In this document: positions 11,851 through 24,830 of the stretch, one piece after another
How positions within the stretch are numbered: position 1 is the stretch's first letter
Layout of the letters: each line of letters opens with the position of its first letter
Assembly: GCF_008831285.2 (NCBI RefSeq)
Contig: NC_045144.1
Span: 21,033,716-21,097,715, forward strand
Length of the DNA stretch: 64,000 nucleotides
DNA from: Nymphaea colorata
Lineage: Eukaryota > Streptophyta > Magnoliopsida > Nymphaeales > Nymphaeaceae
Reading direction: 5' to 3'
Notes under the pieces: model-generated
What the model was told of the DNA's origin: nothing
What the model saw: the letters and a program-made list of their open reading frames with translations, nothing else
The model's database searches: none
Program-made: the position numbers and the translations under genes

Positions 11851-12310
11851 ATATATATAGTGATCATTTTTTTGTGAATTCAAACCTTGATGGGGTTGAG
11901 GTTTTATTCTTACTCATCTCCTTCACCCGGAAATACTTGATTAATAGGTTTTATACTTTGACACATTTACAAAGTAAAAAAAAAAAAACTCGCAATGAAA
12001 TGTTAAGATTTAAATTATGTTAAACATACAATTGATTATAGAGTATAAATCACCTAAAATAACACAGCCATTTAATTGAAGTCATTCGTAGTTAAGAGAA
12101 AAAAAATGTATAAATTAATATTAAATGAAAAAAAATGTCAATCACTTTTTTCATGTTGGATTGAACAGCTCTCATTAGAGGGTTGGGTGGCTCTCACGAA
12201 AAAAAATACTTGTTCTTTTTATTTTGTCTTAACTGTTCATTGTGATGAATTAAATGGTTTGATTAAATGTTTGGGTGACTTTAAAAACATTAAAATGTTA
12301 TTCACTTTGC

Positions 12311-12371
<61 letters not shown>

Positions 12372-12925
12372 GTACGGACGGAAGCATGTATGCAAGAGAA
12401 ACAAACTCAAAACATCTGAAAAACATTGAAACGGGAGAGCAAGTATCCTGTTGCAATTTTCTTCTCTTGAGTAAAAAGAAAAAGTTTCCTGCTTCCGAAA
12501 CGCGCCCTTGGAGAGGGAAAAACTTCGTAAACCTTCAAAGCGCTGGGCTCCAAATGTAACCCCAATCTCCCTCAACAACAAGCCGTCTTCTGCCACCTTT
12601 ACTCAACCAAGAGCGACAATGGCAGCGCCCTAAAAAGGAGGGGCAGCAGCCTGCAGCAGGCCTCTCCTTGACTCGTTGGTCTACCCGGTTGGAGGCTGTC
12701 GAGTGCTGACGCCATGGGTATCCGCTCTCACTATATTTTCTGCCCACTCTCTTGATAATCACTGGTTGCATGACGCCCTTGTGCTGCCCTGTTCTCTCTT
12801 TCTTCCTCTTTGGTTTGTGTTTTTGCTTTATATGTCCTCTGAGGTCTGTGGGTGATGCACGCCTCAGTACCTGATGGGTCAGTTCTTGGGGAGGTTGCAG
12901 GGAGAGGGAGGGAAAGAGGGTTCAC
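11850..12925 (+). repeat. Promoter-only copy of the PP2A B-prime 5-prime region (module Q1)
   Basis: Collinear with 58262-59470, the region directly upstream of the PP2A B-prime start codon, and very similar by eye from GGGGTTGAGGTTTTATT to GGAAAGAGGGTTCAC. Similarity stops abruptly at 12925, before the coding sequence, where an unrelated sequence begins. A (TA)n run at 12317-12370 sits where the authentic upstream region has a shorter one. It is a duplicated upstream region plus leader with no gene behind it; ORFs here are not credible. Confidence 0.8.
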
Positions 12926-14789
<1,864 letters not shown>

Positions 14790-14993
14790 CACGTGGCAAC
14801 TAAAGCCCAAGGTTGGATGTCTTGCCTCAATCTGAAGCCAGTTGTTGATTATGGTGTTTGCAATGACACGTGTCACAGTCAGGATGCGCGCTTCATGCTC
14901 AAGATTTCATTATTAATGACTTTCTATGCCACTGGATCTCGCTTCCAAATGTCAACTAAATCTTAAGGCGGGCCAATCCAATCATGCCACGTG
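14790..14993. promoter_or_regulatory. Cluster of three CACGTG G-boxes
   Basis: CACGTG occurs at 14790-14795 (inside palindromic GCCACGTGGC), 14867-14872 (inside GACACGTGTC) and 14988-14993 (GCCACGTGT). G-boxes of this form bind plant bZIP and bHLH factors, and the flanks resemble ABRE-type sites. No clear gene starts next to the cluster, so it may be a promoter relic or a passenger in an unannotated repeat. Confidence 0.35.
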
Positions 14994-15058
14994 TAACTCC
15001 AAGATGAAAAACAAAATTATTAACAATAATTTTTAATATGGTTGTGATTGATAACTTC

Positions 15059-15089
15059 AGATCTTAGATCCGAGGTAGATCTAAGATCT
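15059..15089. repeat. Short perfect hairpin
   Basis: Twelve-base perfect arms (AGATCTTAGATC and its complement) are separated by seven bases. The function is unknown. Confidence 0.6.
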
Positions 15090-18040
15090 ATTTAGTATGA
15101 GACTCCCAGCATAAATCTTTCTTAGATTGGATGGGAGTGATATCAAACCTTTAACTCTGTGAATCTAAGCTTTTCAATGATTTCCAATCACTTTATATCT
15201 CAATTTTGAATCTATCAAACACCTCTTAAGTGTTGACCATCATTAGGGGAGGTACTTGTTGGCTGGGGTGGGCCACTGCCCACACCAGCCCATCAAAATT
15301 CATTATAATGACTTTAAATTTATACCAAGTGCCCACACCAAAGTTGTGTCACTTACACAAATGTCCCATTGATGAAAAATCTGGCTTTGCAATCCTGCCA
15401 TCTAAAAACCCTTGATTTAATATTTTAAACATTAAAAAAAAAAGTTGCTCGAAATTAACAAATCACTACGCATTTTGTAAACTTCATCCAATAGCTACAC
15501 AATTTTCATGTTATTTCTCAAAACTAGTATTGACTTTAAAATCTTAAAAATCGATGGTTAAATAATAAACATGTCACCTTGATCGAAATTGTTGGGAAAA
15601 AAACATTTAAAAATTGTTGTGAGAATCCACACAGGAAGGCTTCCATTCGTTAATTGTTAGTTCCTTGAGTAGCTTTTTGTAATATTCTATAATAATTTTC
15701 TCTACCACCTATTTCCTCTTCAACTTGCAAGCATGGTATTGGTGGGTTCGCTAAGGGTCGTTTGTCAATAAGACTCTTCATGAGTATTTCATAAATCTAA
15801 CCAATCTTTAGGTTAGATTCATAAATATATGTCCAAGTGATTTATGAATTTGCTCTAAAAATTGAGACAAGATTCATAAAACACTCACAAAAATCTTTTT
15901 ATTACTAAATAATCTCTAATAAATATGTGCCCTAGAAACCAATTTATGCATTATGGGCTTTCATAAAAAGCCTTGAAATGAACAACCTCTTTTATGGCAC
16001 ACATGCTCATGGGGCTCCAAGTGCCCTCCTAATGCCGGTCCATAGCAAACAACCTCCTTCCCACATCAAATTTTTTAATGTCGCTTAATGGTGCCTTGAC
16101 GTCTCAGGACAACCAATAGGAACTCGCCGTGTAAGACTGGCGAACAAATGGGAGGCTATGCATGTGACAAGTGGTTGGAATGTTGGTCCCTCTCTCCTAT
16201 CTTTTTTGGGTTTGGGAACAAAGAAAATTTGCCCTTGGGCTGTTTTCTCTCATGTTATAACAACAAGTTGATTTCATTAGAGTGATGGTTCCCTTTGGAC
16301 CTCCCTAAGTTATACTTCATTAATGTGAATTTGTTTGATTCAATAATGTAATGAAATCTTTTGCATTTATTATATCTTCAATTATTAGTTTCACCTTTTG
16401 AATAATGAAAATTCTTTTTATTTGGTGACTTATAATAATTGTAATTTAAATGTTTCAAGGGGCATAGTGTATAGTTGGCCGGGTTAAAACATTGTTAATA
16501 GTAGGTATGTAGTTCAAAACAGTGGGTGTAGCTCAAGACCTCAAAGTCACATAAAATAAAAAGGAACATTTGAACTTCTTCCGGACAATTGAATGAACCT
16601 CCTACTCACCCAAAAAAATATTGTAATTAAAATAAAGCTTGTATTTGTGAAATTATTTGATTGACTAAAATGCCCCTACGACTTGTATCCTCTATAAGGG
16701 CAAAAGTGGTACAGAGTAAAAATTGTCCCTACAAGACACCTAAATCGACCTCTCTATTGATTAGCAACTAGCCTGCCATGGAGACTTGAACTTGCATTCT
16801 CAAGCTCAAAGTTTACTCTATCCCATGACACTTGTGCATTTTCTTCATTTTTTATTCCATGAGTAAATGAATCATGTGTTAATTTGAAGTTATGATGAAT
16901 CATCTCACAACCAAAATGTTCACACGGATAAATTTTATACTTTTCATGCATATAATTTAATAAATATATATGTGGGTAGGACCCAATGCTTAATGTTGTT
17001 AAGGTTATTAGATGGTTAAACATAAAAAGTGTGACTGGAAGTATCATAGATTATTACTAAGAAATATATGATTTTTAAATTTTAACCAACTAATTAAAGG
17101 CGTGCCAATTATCCACAAAAAAATTGAATGATGCCACAAGAAGAGTACTCATAAGATAATTTATATGGGCATACAGATGAAAATCTTTTTTAAGAATTTA
17201 GTTGGTAAAAGGAAATTTACGTCCGTGTCTCGGTTTGAGATTCAGATGAAAGATTACACTTCAGTATTCAGAACAAATTTACTTCATATGATGCCTTGAA
17301 AGGGTTGGACAAGCTGTGGCTCAGTATTTGTTCTTCAAAACCAGGTAAATTTGTTCTCATTACGAAGTGGTCAATAATCTGTTTCAGGTGACAATATTTA
17401 AGGGCATTCACTCTGTTAGCTCATTTTGTTAAGTTATAATTAAGGGCATCCTTGATGGGTTATGAGACAAGGTCTGGCATTTTATAGAAGCACATTCATC
17501 ATGTCTCGGTTTTCATAGTGAGCTGCACCTGTTCCGTACTTCCATGTTGCTGATGACTGGCGGGTCCAACTAAGTCACTTGGCCAAGTTTTAACAACTTT
17601 AAGTGAGCGCTTTAATTTAGAAGAAGCTATCTAATAAAATGTCTCTTGTAAGCCAAGAACTAACTTATAAGTCAAATAAAGTACCTGAGGCTACAACTGT
17701 GCTATACTCATTCATTGTGTAATAAGAAATAGAACGGCTAAGCATACTGTGATTTGTTCCAAATACTTCATGACTTGCCATCCATTGATCAAAAAGCAAA
17801 TCAAGAAGAACAGCTCCCATACACTAAGCACATAAATCAATCAGACAGTGTTTGAGAAATGCACTTGTAAAAGTATATTATGAATGTCCATATTAGTGTA
17901 CATGGACAGCATGTTTACAACTTTACATATATAAAACTAGAAAATTTGACTTTGCCATATTATAGTTGGGTTCTGCTTGACTTGAGTTGTCATAGTTTAC
18001 AGAAAATTTCAAGCCTAGTGATGTTGTTAAGAGGCTTGAT
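15090..18040. other. Intergenic DNA, mostly unique in this window
   Basis: No gene with recognisable motifs was found. ORFs at 15230-15415 and 16754-17047 look like chance frames. Around 15245-15300 is a CACACCAGCCC-type sequence also seen near 25890-25935 and 35090-35125. Around 16760-16800 the minus strand contains GTTCAAGTCTCC, which resembles a pol III B box, but no tRNA fold is evident. Confidence 0.4.
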
Positions 18041-20083
18041 GGTGCATTCTGGTACTCCAATGACGACAATGAAGAATTTATATGGAATCATTTTACTGAA
18101 AATTATCAACACATTAATTTGTTTTGGAAAATCATTTGATCTGAACTGAAAAAGAAAAATCCACGAGTCTTCTTCCAAGAAAATTCAATCAACGAACCAC
18201 GATAGGAACATCGATCATATTGGAACCGATTCATCTCAGCATATTCTGCAAGATCCATTGAGATTAATACAAAATTGGCTCTGTTATTCGTTTTCCTGGG
18301 TATATATGAATGCTTTAGTTCTCCAATTTCCCAGCGAGAACAAAGATACGAATGCAATCACTGGAATAATCCCAAGATGCCCACTTGAATGAGAGTGCAC
18401 AGAGGTGCATGTATCGTCGATCGTGAAAGAGAGAATGAAGTCACCAACACAAGGTGGAAGATGCGAACACGAGAGAGAGAGAGAGAGAGAGAAGGTTGAG
18501 GGACTTTTTGCCTAAAGTGGGAGCCGAGGTGTGGTAGTTGCAGGCCAGGCAAATTTGAACTAAAATAAAATGTTGCTATATATTTGCATTGTCAATATAG
18601 AACAAGGATAAAAAATTGTTCATCAACGTATGAAATATTATATATCTGATAAAATGTTGATTTACATCTTTAATCAACAAACATGAACGAAGAAGAAAAG
18701 AAGTAGTAAAAATGCATGAAATCTGTCAGTAATCATCACTCGGCAACTCATGGCGACAGACAGGGCAAGAATGGGCTCGTCGAAGCCATGCCAGGTTGCA
18801 GCCTTCATGAAATTCATGGGAGCAAGGCATTCTAGCCAGGCAGTCTCCTCTACCAACTTCATCCTGGCAAACCACGCACGTATTCTGGCCATTTTCCTCC
18901 GCCTTCTTCCTCTCCAAGGCATCTACGGACCCCTTTGACGCTGGGGCCGGCACCGCCTCGTAAGCAAACAGAGCATCGCGGGCGGCCAACACCTCCAAAT
19001 CGTCGGCAAGATCCATCTCCTCCTGAGCTTCGGTCATGTCTTCGGTCGGATCCTCCAAATCGCCGTCAACATCTTCCGGGAATTCCACTGAGTGATAAGT
19101 AACGGTGGTAGTCAGCGATACCGTCTGAACCTCGCCGGGACTCAACGCAGCCCGGCCATCTCCCGGCTGCAGGATCAAGTCGAACATCTCAATTGCAACA
19201 TGGTCGGCCCAATCGAGAAGCCACCCGCACTGGTGATCGGAGAAGTGTCGCCGGACGTGCTCCGTGATATCCTCTCGTGTCCGCAAGCTGCTGCGGTTCA
19301 CGATGACGGAACTCGTGAACAAGCGGAGACTATGAACAGCCGGAGTCTCCGTTGAACCTCCTTCTTCACCACCACCTTCAGCTCCTCCGGCTTCTGAACA
19401 GAACCTTGTCTGGAAATGCAGATGCACCATTGCTGAAGCCGTCTCGTGATGTGCAGTTCTTGGTTCCGGTGTCGCCACCGTGAAACTTCGAGTTGACGAG
19501 CTAACTATCGTTCTCAACATCTCTCTCTCACTCTCGCTCCCCCTCTCCTGCGTTGCTTAAGCAATTGATCTATGAAGAGATATGTAAAGCAACAACAACG
19601 AAGAAGCTGGAACAGGAAACCCATGCCGCTTGATTTATCTCCATTCTTGTTTAATTCAATATTTTTTCATAGATATATGTGTAGAAGCTGGAACTATATA
19701 GATATATATCTAAATCCAGATGGCAACAACCGTTTACTTGGATAGGATTCGGATGCAGCTTAGACTTGTAGGCGAATATATATGTATCTCTCTAAATCGT
19801 AAGCGGATCTAAATCTGAGATTGGTGTCCTTAGTTATCAGATTGAAATTGCCTCAGCCGTCCTAATTGTCCAAATTTTTTTAAAACTTATCTACTGGCCG
19901 CACCATTTTTAATTTTGAAGTTTTCTCATTTGTTTTCACAAATTTTATATATGGAATTGGAACACATGAATGTATGTTCTAACTGTAGGATATATATCAT
20001 CTTAGTACGCTCACTACTAATTAAACGGAAAATGACATTTGAAGAATTTACATGGAATCATTTTACTTCATGCTAGGATATAT
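18041..20083 (-). repeat. Inverted RING unit R2 (B gene with flanks)
   Basis: On the minus strand it matches about 1640-3740 of the first RING unit: B upstream region, B gene and 3-prime flank. Similarity ends near 20083, before the subfamily A 3-prime flank, so this unit has no A gene. At the other end it stops near 18041-18063. Confidence 0.75.
18726..19520 (-). CDS. RING-H2 finger protein, subfamily B (copy B2)
   Basis: An intact 264-residue ORF on the minus strand, collinear with the B1 protein without gaps. All eight RING-H2 ligands are kept (C215, C218, C233, H235, H238, C241, C252, C255). It is the most diverged of the three 264-residue copies, with roughly two dozen substitutions (for example CQDEVG in the finger and SDDY at the end). 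Only one copy of the upstream 81-bp unit is present. The predicted role is E3 ubiquitin ligase with an unknown substrate. The start ATG follows the GA-rich leader as in B1, and the intact frame suggests a working gene. Confidence 0.88.
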   Translation of the reverse strand: MLRTIVSSSTRSFTVATPEPRTAHHETASAMVHLHFQTRFCSEAGGAEGGGEEGGSTETPAVHSLRLFTSSVIVNRSSLRTREDITEHVRRHFSDHQCGWLLDWADHVAIEMFDLILQPGDGRAALSPGEVQTVSLTTTVTYHSVEFPEDVDGDLEDPTEDMTEAQEEMDLADDLEVLAARDALFAYEAVPAPASKGSVDALERKKAEENGQNTCVVCQDEVGRGDCLARMPCSHEFHEGCNLAWLRRAHSCPVCRHELPSDDY

Positions 20084-20624
20084 ATGCTATTTTTACACAA
20101 AACTACCGTTAACCGTTAACGTATTATATTGAATATTTTTGTTTGGCTTATTGTGGCACTTGGATTTTCTTTGGCATTCTTCTTCTGATAAGAGTTGAAG
20201 ATAGGCTTATCTACATAAGGCAGGAAGAAAGCTTATATAAATAAAGTCTATGGTAATGTCTTCTCCAAATTAAGTGAGAAATATGCAGAAATTTATTATT
20301 CGGCAATGGGATAACTTTTCTCCTAATGACAAGGAATTCTCCACTGACCAAACAATGTAATGGATTTTCCTTTGACGGGCATTATTAAATAGTTTATAAT
20401 AATAATAATAACTTTACTTTTCAATCCTATATCAGCCAGCGGGCGGTTTGTTTTGCAGCCAATCTAATTAGAGATGTAAATGGAGTGGATATATCTGATT
20501 ATGGATTAAATTTGATATCCATTTAGTCAGATCTGGTATCAGATTCAAATTCCACGAGCAGATTCCTAACCAAATCTAGGTCCAAGTCCGATGTTTGACT
20601 ACGATCCGACAAATACTTATCGGT
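20084..20624. other. Junction between RING units R2 and R3
   Basis: No gene was found. From about 20462 the sequence (GAGATGTAAATGGA, followed by repeated GGATATCTGATTATGG-like motifs) resembles a degraded member of the GGATTCGGAT-type repeat family seen at 41-57 kb. Confidence 0.4.
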
Positions 20625-20832
20625 TAGATATTGCATTATGTTCAGATAATTATCGGAGGCAACCGTCATAAACTACCGATCTACTAAGGAGCCTGTACTC
20701 AGACTCAGATCTGAATTGGTGTCGGTGGATTCAAATTCTATTCAGTTCTTGTACCAATCACAAAATGGGTTCATCAAGAATGGAGATAAACTCGAACAAT
20801 ATGCCTCTAGACTTCTGCTCTGTGCCGCTTGC

Positions 20833-20842
20833 TATATATATG
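20833..20842 (+). promoter_or_regulatory. TATA-box candidate of A2
   Basis: TATATATATG follows CTCTGTGCCGCTTGC about 115 bp before the A2 ATG. The same arrangement precedes the A copies at 30391 and 51229, which supports it as a shared core promoter. Confidence 0.5.
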
Positions 20843-20948
20843 TATCTGTTCGTTCATTAATGGGTAAATAAGCACCGCTTCTTTTCTAACCTCATCTTGT
20901 TTACCGCTTCTTTTTCTAACCTCATCTTGAAGAAGAAGAAGGAGAAGG

Positions 20949-21575
20949 ATGGCAGAAATGAGGAAAGTGGAGCTGACGCTGGTGGTGGAGCTGTATGACG
21001 AGCAGAGACGTGCGGAGCATGACGGAATAAGGATGTTTGTGCTCTTAGGGGCAGAGACTCATCGTACCACCATGTGCTATTGCTGCTTTGACACGGTAGA
21101 TTCCATTTGGGATCACATCGGACGGCGACTGTGCGCCGGCAGGCCGGCTGCAACTGCCGCACACATGCAGAGCCATGCGTCGGAACTGTGCGGCAGCATC
21201 CAAGAAGCGGTTCGCATCCGTGCACGGCATATTCCAGACGGTGAGCCCATCCAGCTCACCTTCATTCTGCAGCTCTCCCAGGTTTTGCCCGGCCAGGACG
21301 CCGGTGACGGTCTGGAAGCGTCCGAGCCCACAAGGACGGTTCCAGCATCGAAGTCGTCGGTGCATTCGTTGAAGAGAAAGAGAGCGGCCATGGATGGTAA
21401 TGGCGATGATCCGCTAGCAAAGAAGGTCTGCGTCATCTGCCAGGACGAGTTCGGCAAGGAAGGGAGCTTGGCCGCCATGCCCTGCGACCACGAGTTCCAT
21501 GAGAAATGCATCGTTGGTTGGCTCGAACGAGCCCACTCCTGTCCGCTCTGTAGGTTCCGGTTGCCGACCGATTGA
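20949..21575 (+). CDS. RING-H2 finger protein, subfamily A (copy A2)
   Basis: A complete intronless ORF of 208 residues; ATG after a GAAGAAGAAGGAGAAGG leader. Residues 5-35 and 100-112 are strand-rich blocks separated by a predicted helical region (50-90); I do not recognise this N-terminal region. Residues 126-146 hold SEPTRTVPASKSSVHSLKRK, the counterpart of the PASKASVDALERKK linker in subfamily B, and include a basic LKRKR patch. The RING-H2 finger has C161, C164, C179, H181, H184, C187, C198 and C201, and the protein ends seven residues later. There is no signal peptide or membrane segment. The predicted function is an E2-recruiting E3 ubiquitin ligase, possibly nuclear given the basic patch (inference). 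The 5-prime leader has a small direct repeat (CTTTTTCTAACCTCATCTTG-type) at 20881-20935. Confidence 0.88.
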   Translation: MAEMRKVELTLVVELYDEQRRAEHDGIRMFVLLGAETHRTTMCYCCFDTVDSIWDHIGRRLCAGRPAATAAHMQSHASELCGSIQEAVRIRARHIPDGEPIQLTFILQLSQVLPGQDAGDGLEASEPTRTVPASKSSVHSLKRKRAAMDGNGDDPLAKKVCVICQDEFGKEGSLAAMPCDHEFHEKCIVGWLERAHSCPLCRFRLPTD

Positions 21576-23435
21576 TGTACTCACCAATGTATTTAGGTTA
21601 TACCCATGTTCATTGGGCTCATGACCTACGTTTTTTTCTGATACGAATCATTGATTCATCTGATGTATGAACATTTTAAACCTTATTCTATGTGTAAGAT
21701 GCAGGTTTTTCAAGTAATACAATTTTTGCCTGGAAATCTATTATAAATACTAGTTTGTTCATGGTGGATCTTAGATATTAATTATATATGGAAGCTGGAA
21801 AATTAAAGAAAGACTCGGCTCTGGCCGGGATCCATGGATTTGAACATGAAGATTCATTTACATTTGCTGCAAACACAGCAGTGGAAATTTAAACTCCCTC
21901 TCACCTGCAAATGGTTTCAACACGTCCATTTGATGCACAGATAATTAGATCTAACAAGGATTGAAAATGAGTCAGTTTAGATTTTTCCCATCCTTCTAAC
22001 AAATCGAAATGAATCCGCCTTTTATATGTTCAAGTGGATTCTAGCTTGCAGGGGTTGCGTTCATGTGTTTACCGGCAAAAAGCTCACGATTGTTGGCTTC
22101 ACACAGACAAACTAAACGGTCATCCCGTGGATCTTAATTACCGAGTGTTTTGAAAAACCAGTTCTGCCATTGATAACTTTCTCATGGTTAATCTTGAATT
22201 TAACTTAATGTAAATCGAAGTGATCACTACTAGATTTTTGTTTTATGGTAATTAAAAATATGATTTCATGGTGATATATATATTTTTTGTATACCTTTGA
22301 TCTTGTGGATGGCATAAAAACGAAGCCATTACTGATACCGATCCTTGCCGCGGTATGTGTGGTACGCAGAGCGTTTGAGATTATGGCAAAAACAGTTCTG
22401 TGAGGAAGTTGAAGATATCTAAGTAAACATTAAGTCAATATGATTAAAAAAACTATAACTTATGAACAGTATTACAAAATAATAACTGATAAGCAACATA
22501 CATGAGTACTAGATTCATTTATTTTTAACAAAAAGACTTAGTTCATGTCTTAATGATGTTGTTTAATAGTTAAAATTGATGCTAAATTAAACAGTCTAGA
22601 TTTAGACAATTCCTAGCCGACTCAACGAATTAAGCTGACGATTTGGATCGGCTTGGCCCCGGCTCAGCCTGATCTGTAGCCATACGAGAACATAAGAAGA
22701 AGAAGAACATGATGATGAGATGGAGAACCCAATTGCACGCATTCAGTCAATGTCATTAGCTAAAATTTATGTGGGTCAAGCTCAATTCAATAAAATGATT
22801 CCATGTAAATTCTTCAAATGTCAATTTCCATTTAATTAGTAGTGAGCGTACTAAGATGATATATATCCTACAGTTAGAACATACATTTATGTGTTCCAAT
22901 TCCATAAAAAAATTTTGTGAAAACAAATGAGAAAACTGCAAAATAAAAAATGGTGCGTCCAGTAGATAAGTTTGAAAATAAATGAACAGTTGGGACGGCT
23001 GAAGCAATTTCAATCTGATAACTAAAGACAACTATCTCAGATTTAGATCTGCTTACGATTTAGAGAGATATATATATTCACCTACAAGTCTAAGCTGCAT
23101 CCGAATCCTATCCACGTAAACGGTTGTTGCCATCTGGATTTAGATATATATCTCTATATATTTCCAGCTTCTACACATATATCTATTAAAAAATATTGAA
23201 TTAATCAAGAATGGAGATAAAGCAAGCGGCATGAGTTTCGAGTTCCAGATTCTACACATATATCTATTAAAAAATATTGAATTAACCGAGAATGGAGATA
23301 AATCAAGCGGCATGAGTTTCCAGATCTTCGTGCTTGTTGCTTTATATATCTCTTCATAGATCAATTGCTTAAGCACCGCAGCTCGAGTACTTCCAATCTG
23401 CAGAAGATCAGAGAGGGAGAGCGAGAGAGAGAGAG
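21576..23435. other. A-B spacer of unit R3
   Basis: No gene. Nearly identical to 436-2264. It contains the AGTGATCACT repeat at 22219-22228 and the two-copy 81-bp repeat at 23167-23320 upstream of B3. Confidence 0.7.
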
Positions 23436-23945
23436 ATGTTGAGGACGACAGTTAGCTCGTTAACTCGCAGTCTTGCAAGAGAGATGTGCGACTTGATCCT
23501 GCAGCTGGGAAGTGGCCGGGCGGCGTTGAGTCCCGGCGAGGTTCAGATGGTATCATTGACTACCACCGTCACTTATCACTCAGAGGAAGTGCGGGAAGAT
23601 GTTGACGGCGATTTGGAGGATCCAACCGAAGATATGACCGACGCTCAGGAGGAGATGGATCTTGCCGACGATTTGGATGAGTTGGCCGCCGGCGATGCTC
23701 TGTTTGCTTACGAGGCGGTGCCGGCCCCAGCGTCGAAGGCGTCCGTAGATGCCTTGGTGAGGAAGAAGGCGGAGGAGAATGGCCAGAATACGTGCGTGGT
23801 TTGCCAGGCTGAAGTTGGTAGAGGAGACTTCCTGGCTAGAATGCCTTGCTCCCATGAATTTCATGAAGGCTGCATCTTGGCATGGCTTCGACGAGCCCAT
23901 TCTTGCCCTGTCTGTCGCCATGAGTTGCCGACTGATGATTATTGA
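23436..23945 (+). CDS. RING-H2 protein, subfamily B with in-frame 95-residue deletion (copy B3)
   Basis: An intact 169-residue ORF with the same start context as B1. After MLRTTVSSLTRS it jumps to REMCDLIL, so 285 bp coding for about residues 15-109 of B1 (the first strand block and the helical region) are missing without loss of frame. The acidic region, the PASKASVDAL linker and the RING-H2 finger are kept (C120, C123, C138, H140, H143, C146, C157, C160). There are also substitutions not shared with the other copies, including GDFLAR for GDCLAR. It may make a shortened ligase lacking most of the presumed partner-binding region, or be an early pseudogene. Confidence 0.75.
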   Translation: MLRTTVSSLTRSLAREMCDLILQLGSGRAALSPGEVQMVSLTTTVTYHSEEVREDVDGDLEDPTEDMTDAQEEMDLADDLDELAAGDALFAYEAVPAPASKASVDALVRKKAEENGQNTCVVCQAEVGRGDFLARMPCSHEFHEGCILAWLRRAHSCPVCRHELPTDDY

Positions 23946-24242
23946 CAGATTTCATGCATTTTTACTACTTTTCTTCTTCGTTCATGTTTGTTGATTAAAG
24001 ATGTAAATCAACATTTTATCAGATATGTAATATTTCATATGTTGATGAACAATTTTTCATCCCTGTTCTATATTGACAATGCAAATATACGCCAACATTT
24101 TATTTTAGTTCAAATTTGCCTGAACTCCATCTATATATTTTTTTCTGAATCTTTTCCTGTTTTGATTCCTGGCCTGCAACTACCACACCTCGCTCCCATT
24201 TTAGGCAAAAAGTCCCACAACCTTTTTTTTTCTCTCTCTCTC

Positions 24243-24371
<129 letters not shown>

Positions 24372-24830
24372 GGGCACACGATCATCTCTCTCTCTATTGT
24401 TCGCATCTTAGACATTGTGTTCGTGACTTCATTCTCTCTTTCACGATCGAAGATATTCCAGTGATTGCATCCTTATCTTTGTTCTTGCTGGGAAATTGGA
24501 GAACTAAAGCATTCATATATACGCAGGAATGGGAATAACAGAGACAATCTTATATTCATCCCAATGGATCTTGCAGAATATGCTGAGATGAATCTGTTCC
24601 AATATGATCGATGCTTCCATCATGGTTCTTTGATTGAATTTTCTTGGAAGAAGACTCATAGATTTTTCTTTTTCGGTACAGATCAAATGATTTTTCAAAA
24701 CGAATTAAAGTGTAGATAATTTTCAGTAAAATGATTCCATATAAATTCTTCAAATGTGACAAGTTATGCATATCTTGAATTTCGCAGAATTGTAATGTAA
24801 GAAACAGCAAATTTCTTTTCCAATATTCAA

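Noticed and set aside
12076-12596. ORFs on both strands across the TA tract (runs of isoleucine-tyrosine)
   Set aside because: Products of a TA microsatellite inside a copied promoter; same for ORFs at 3335-3535, 23988-24464, 26793-26981, 31850-32065, 55141-55458 and 58814-59148.
16754-17047. 97-aa minus-strand ORF
   Set aside because: AT-rich frame without domain, homologue known to me, or promoter context.
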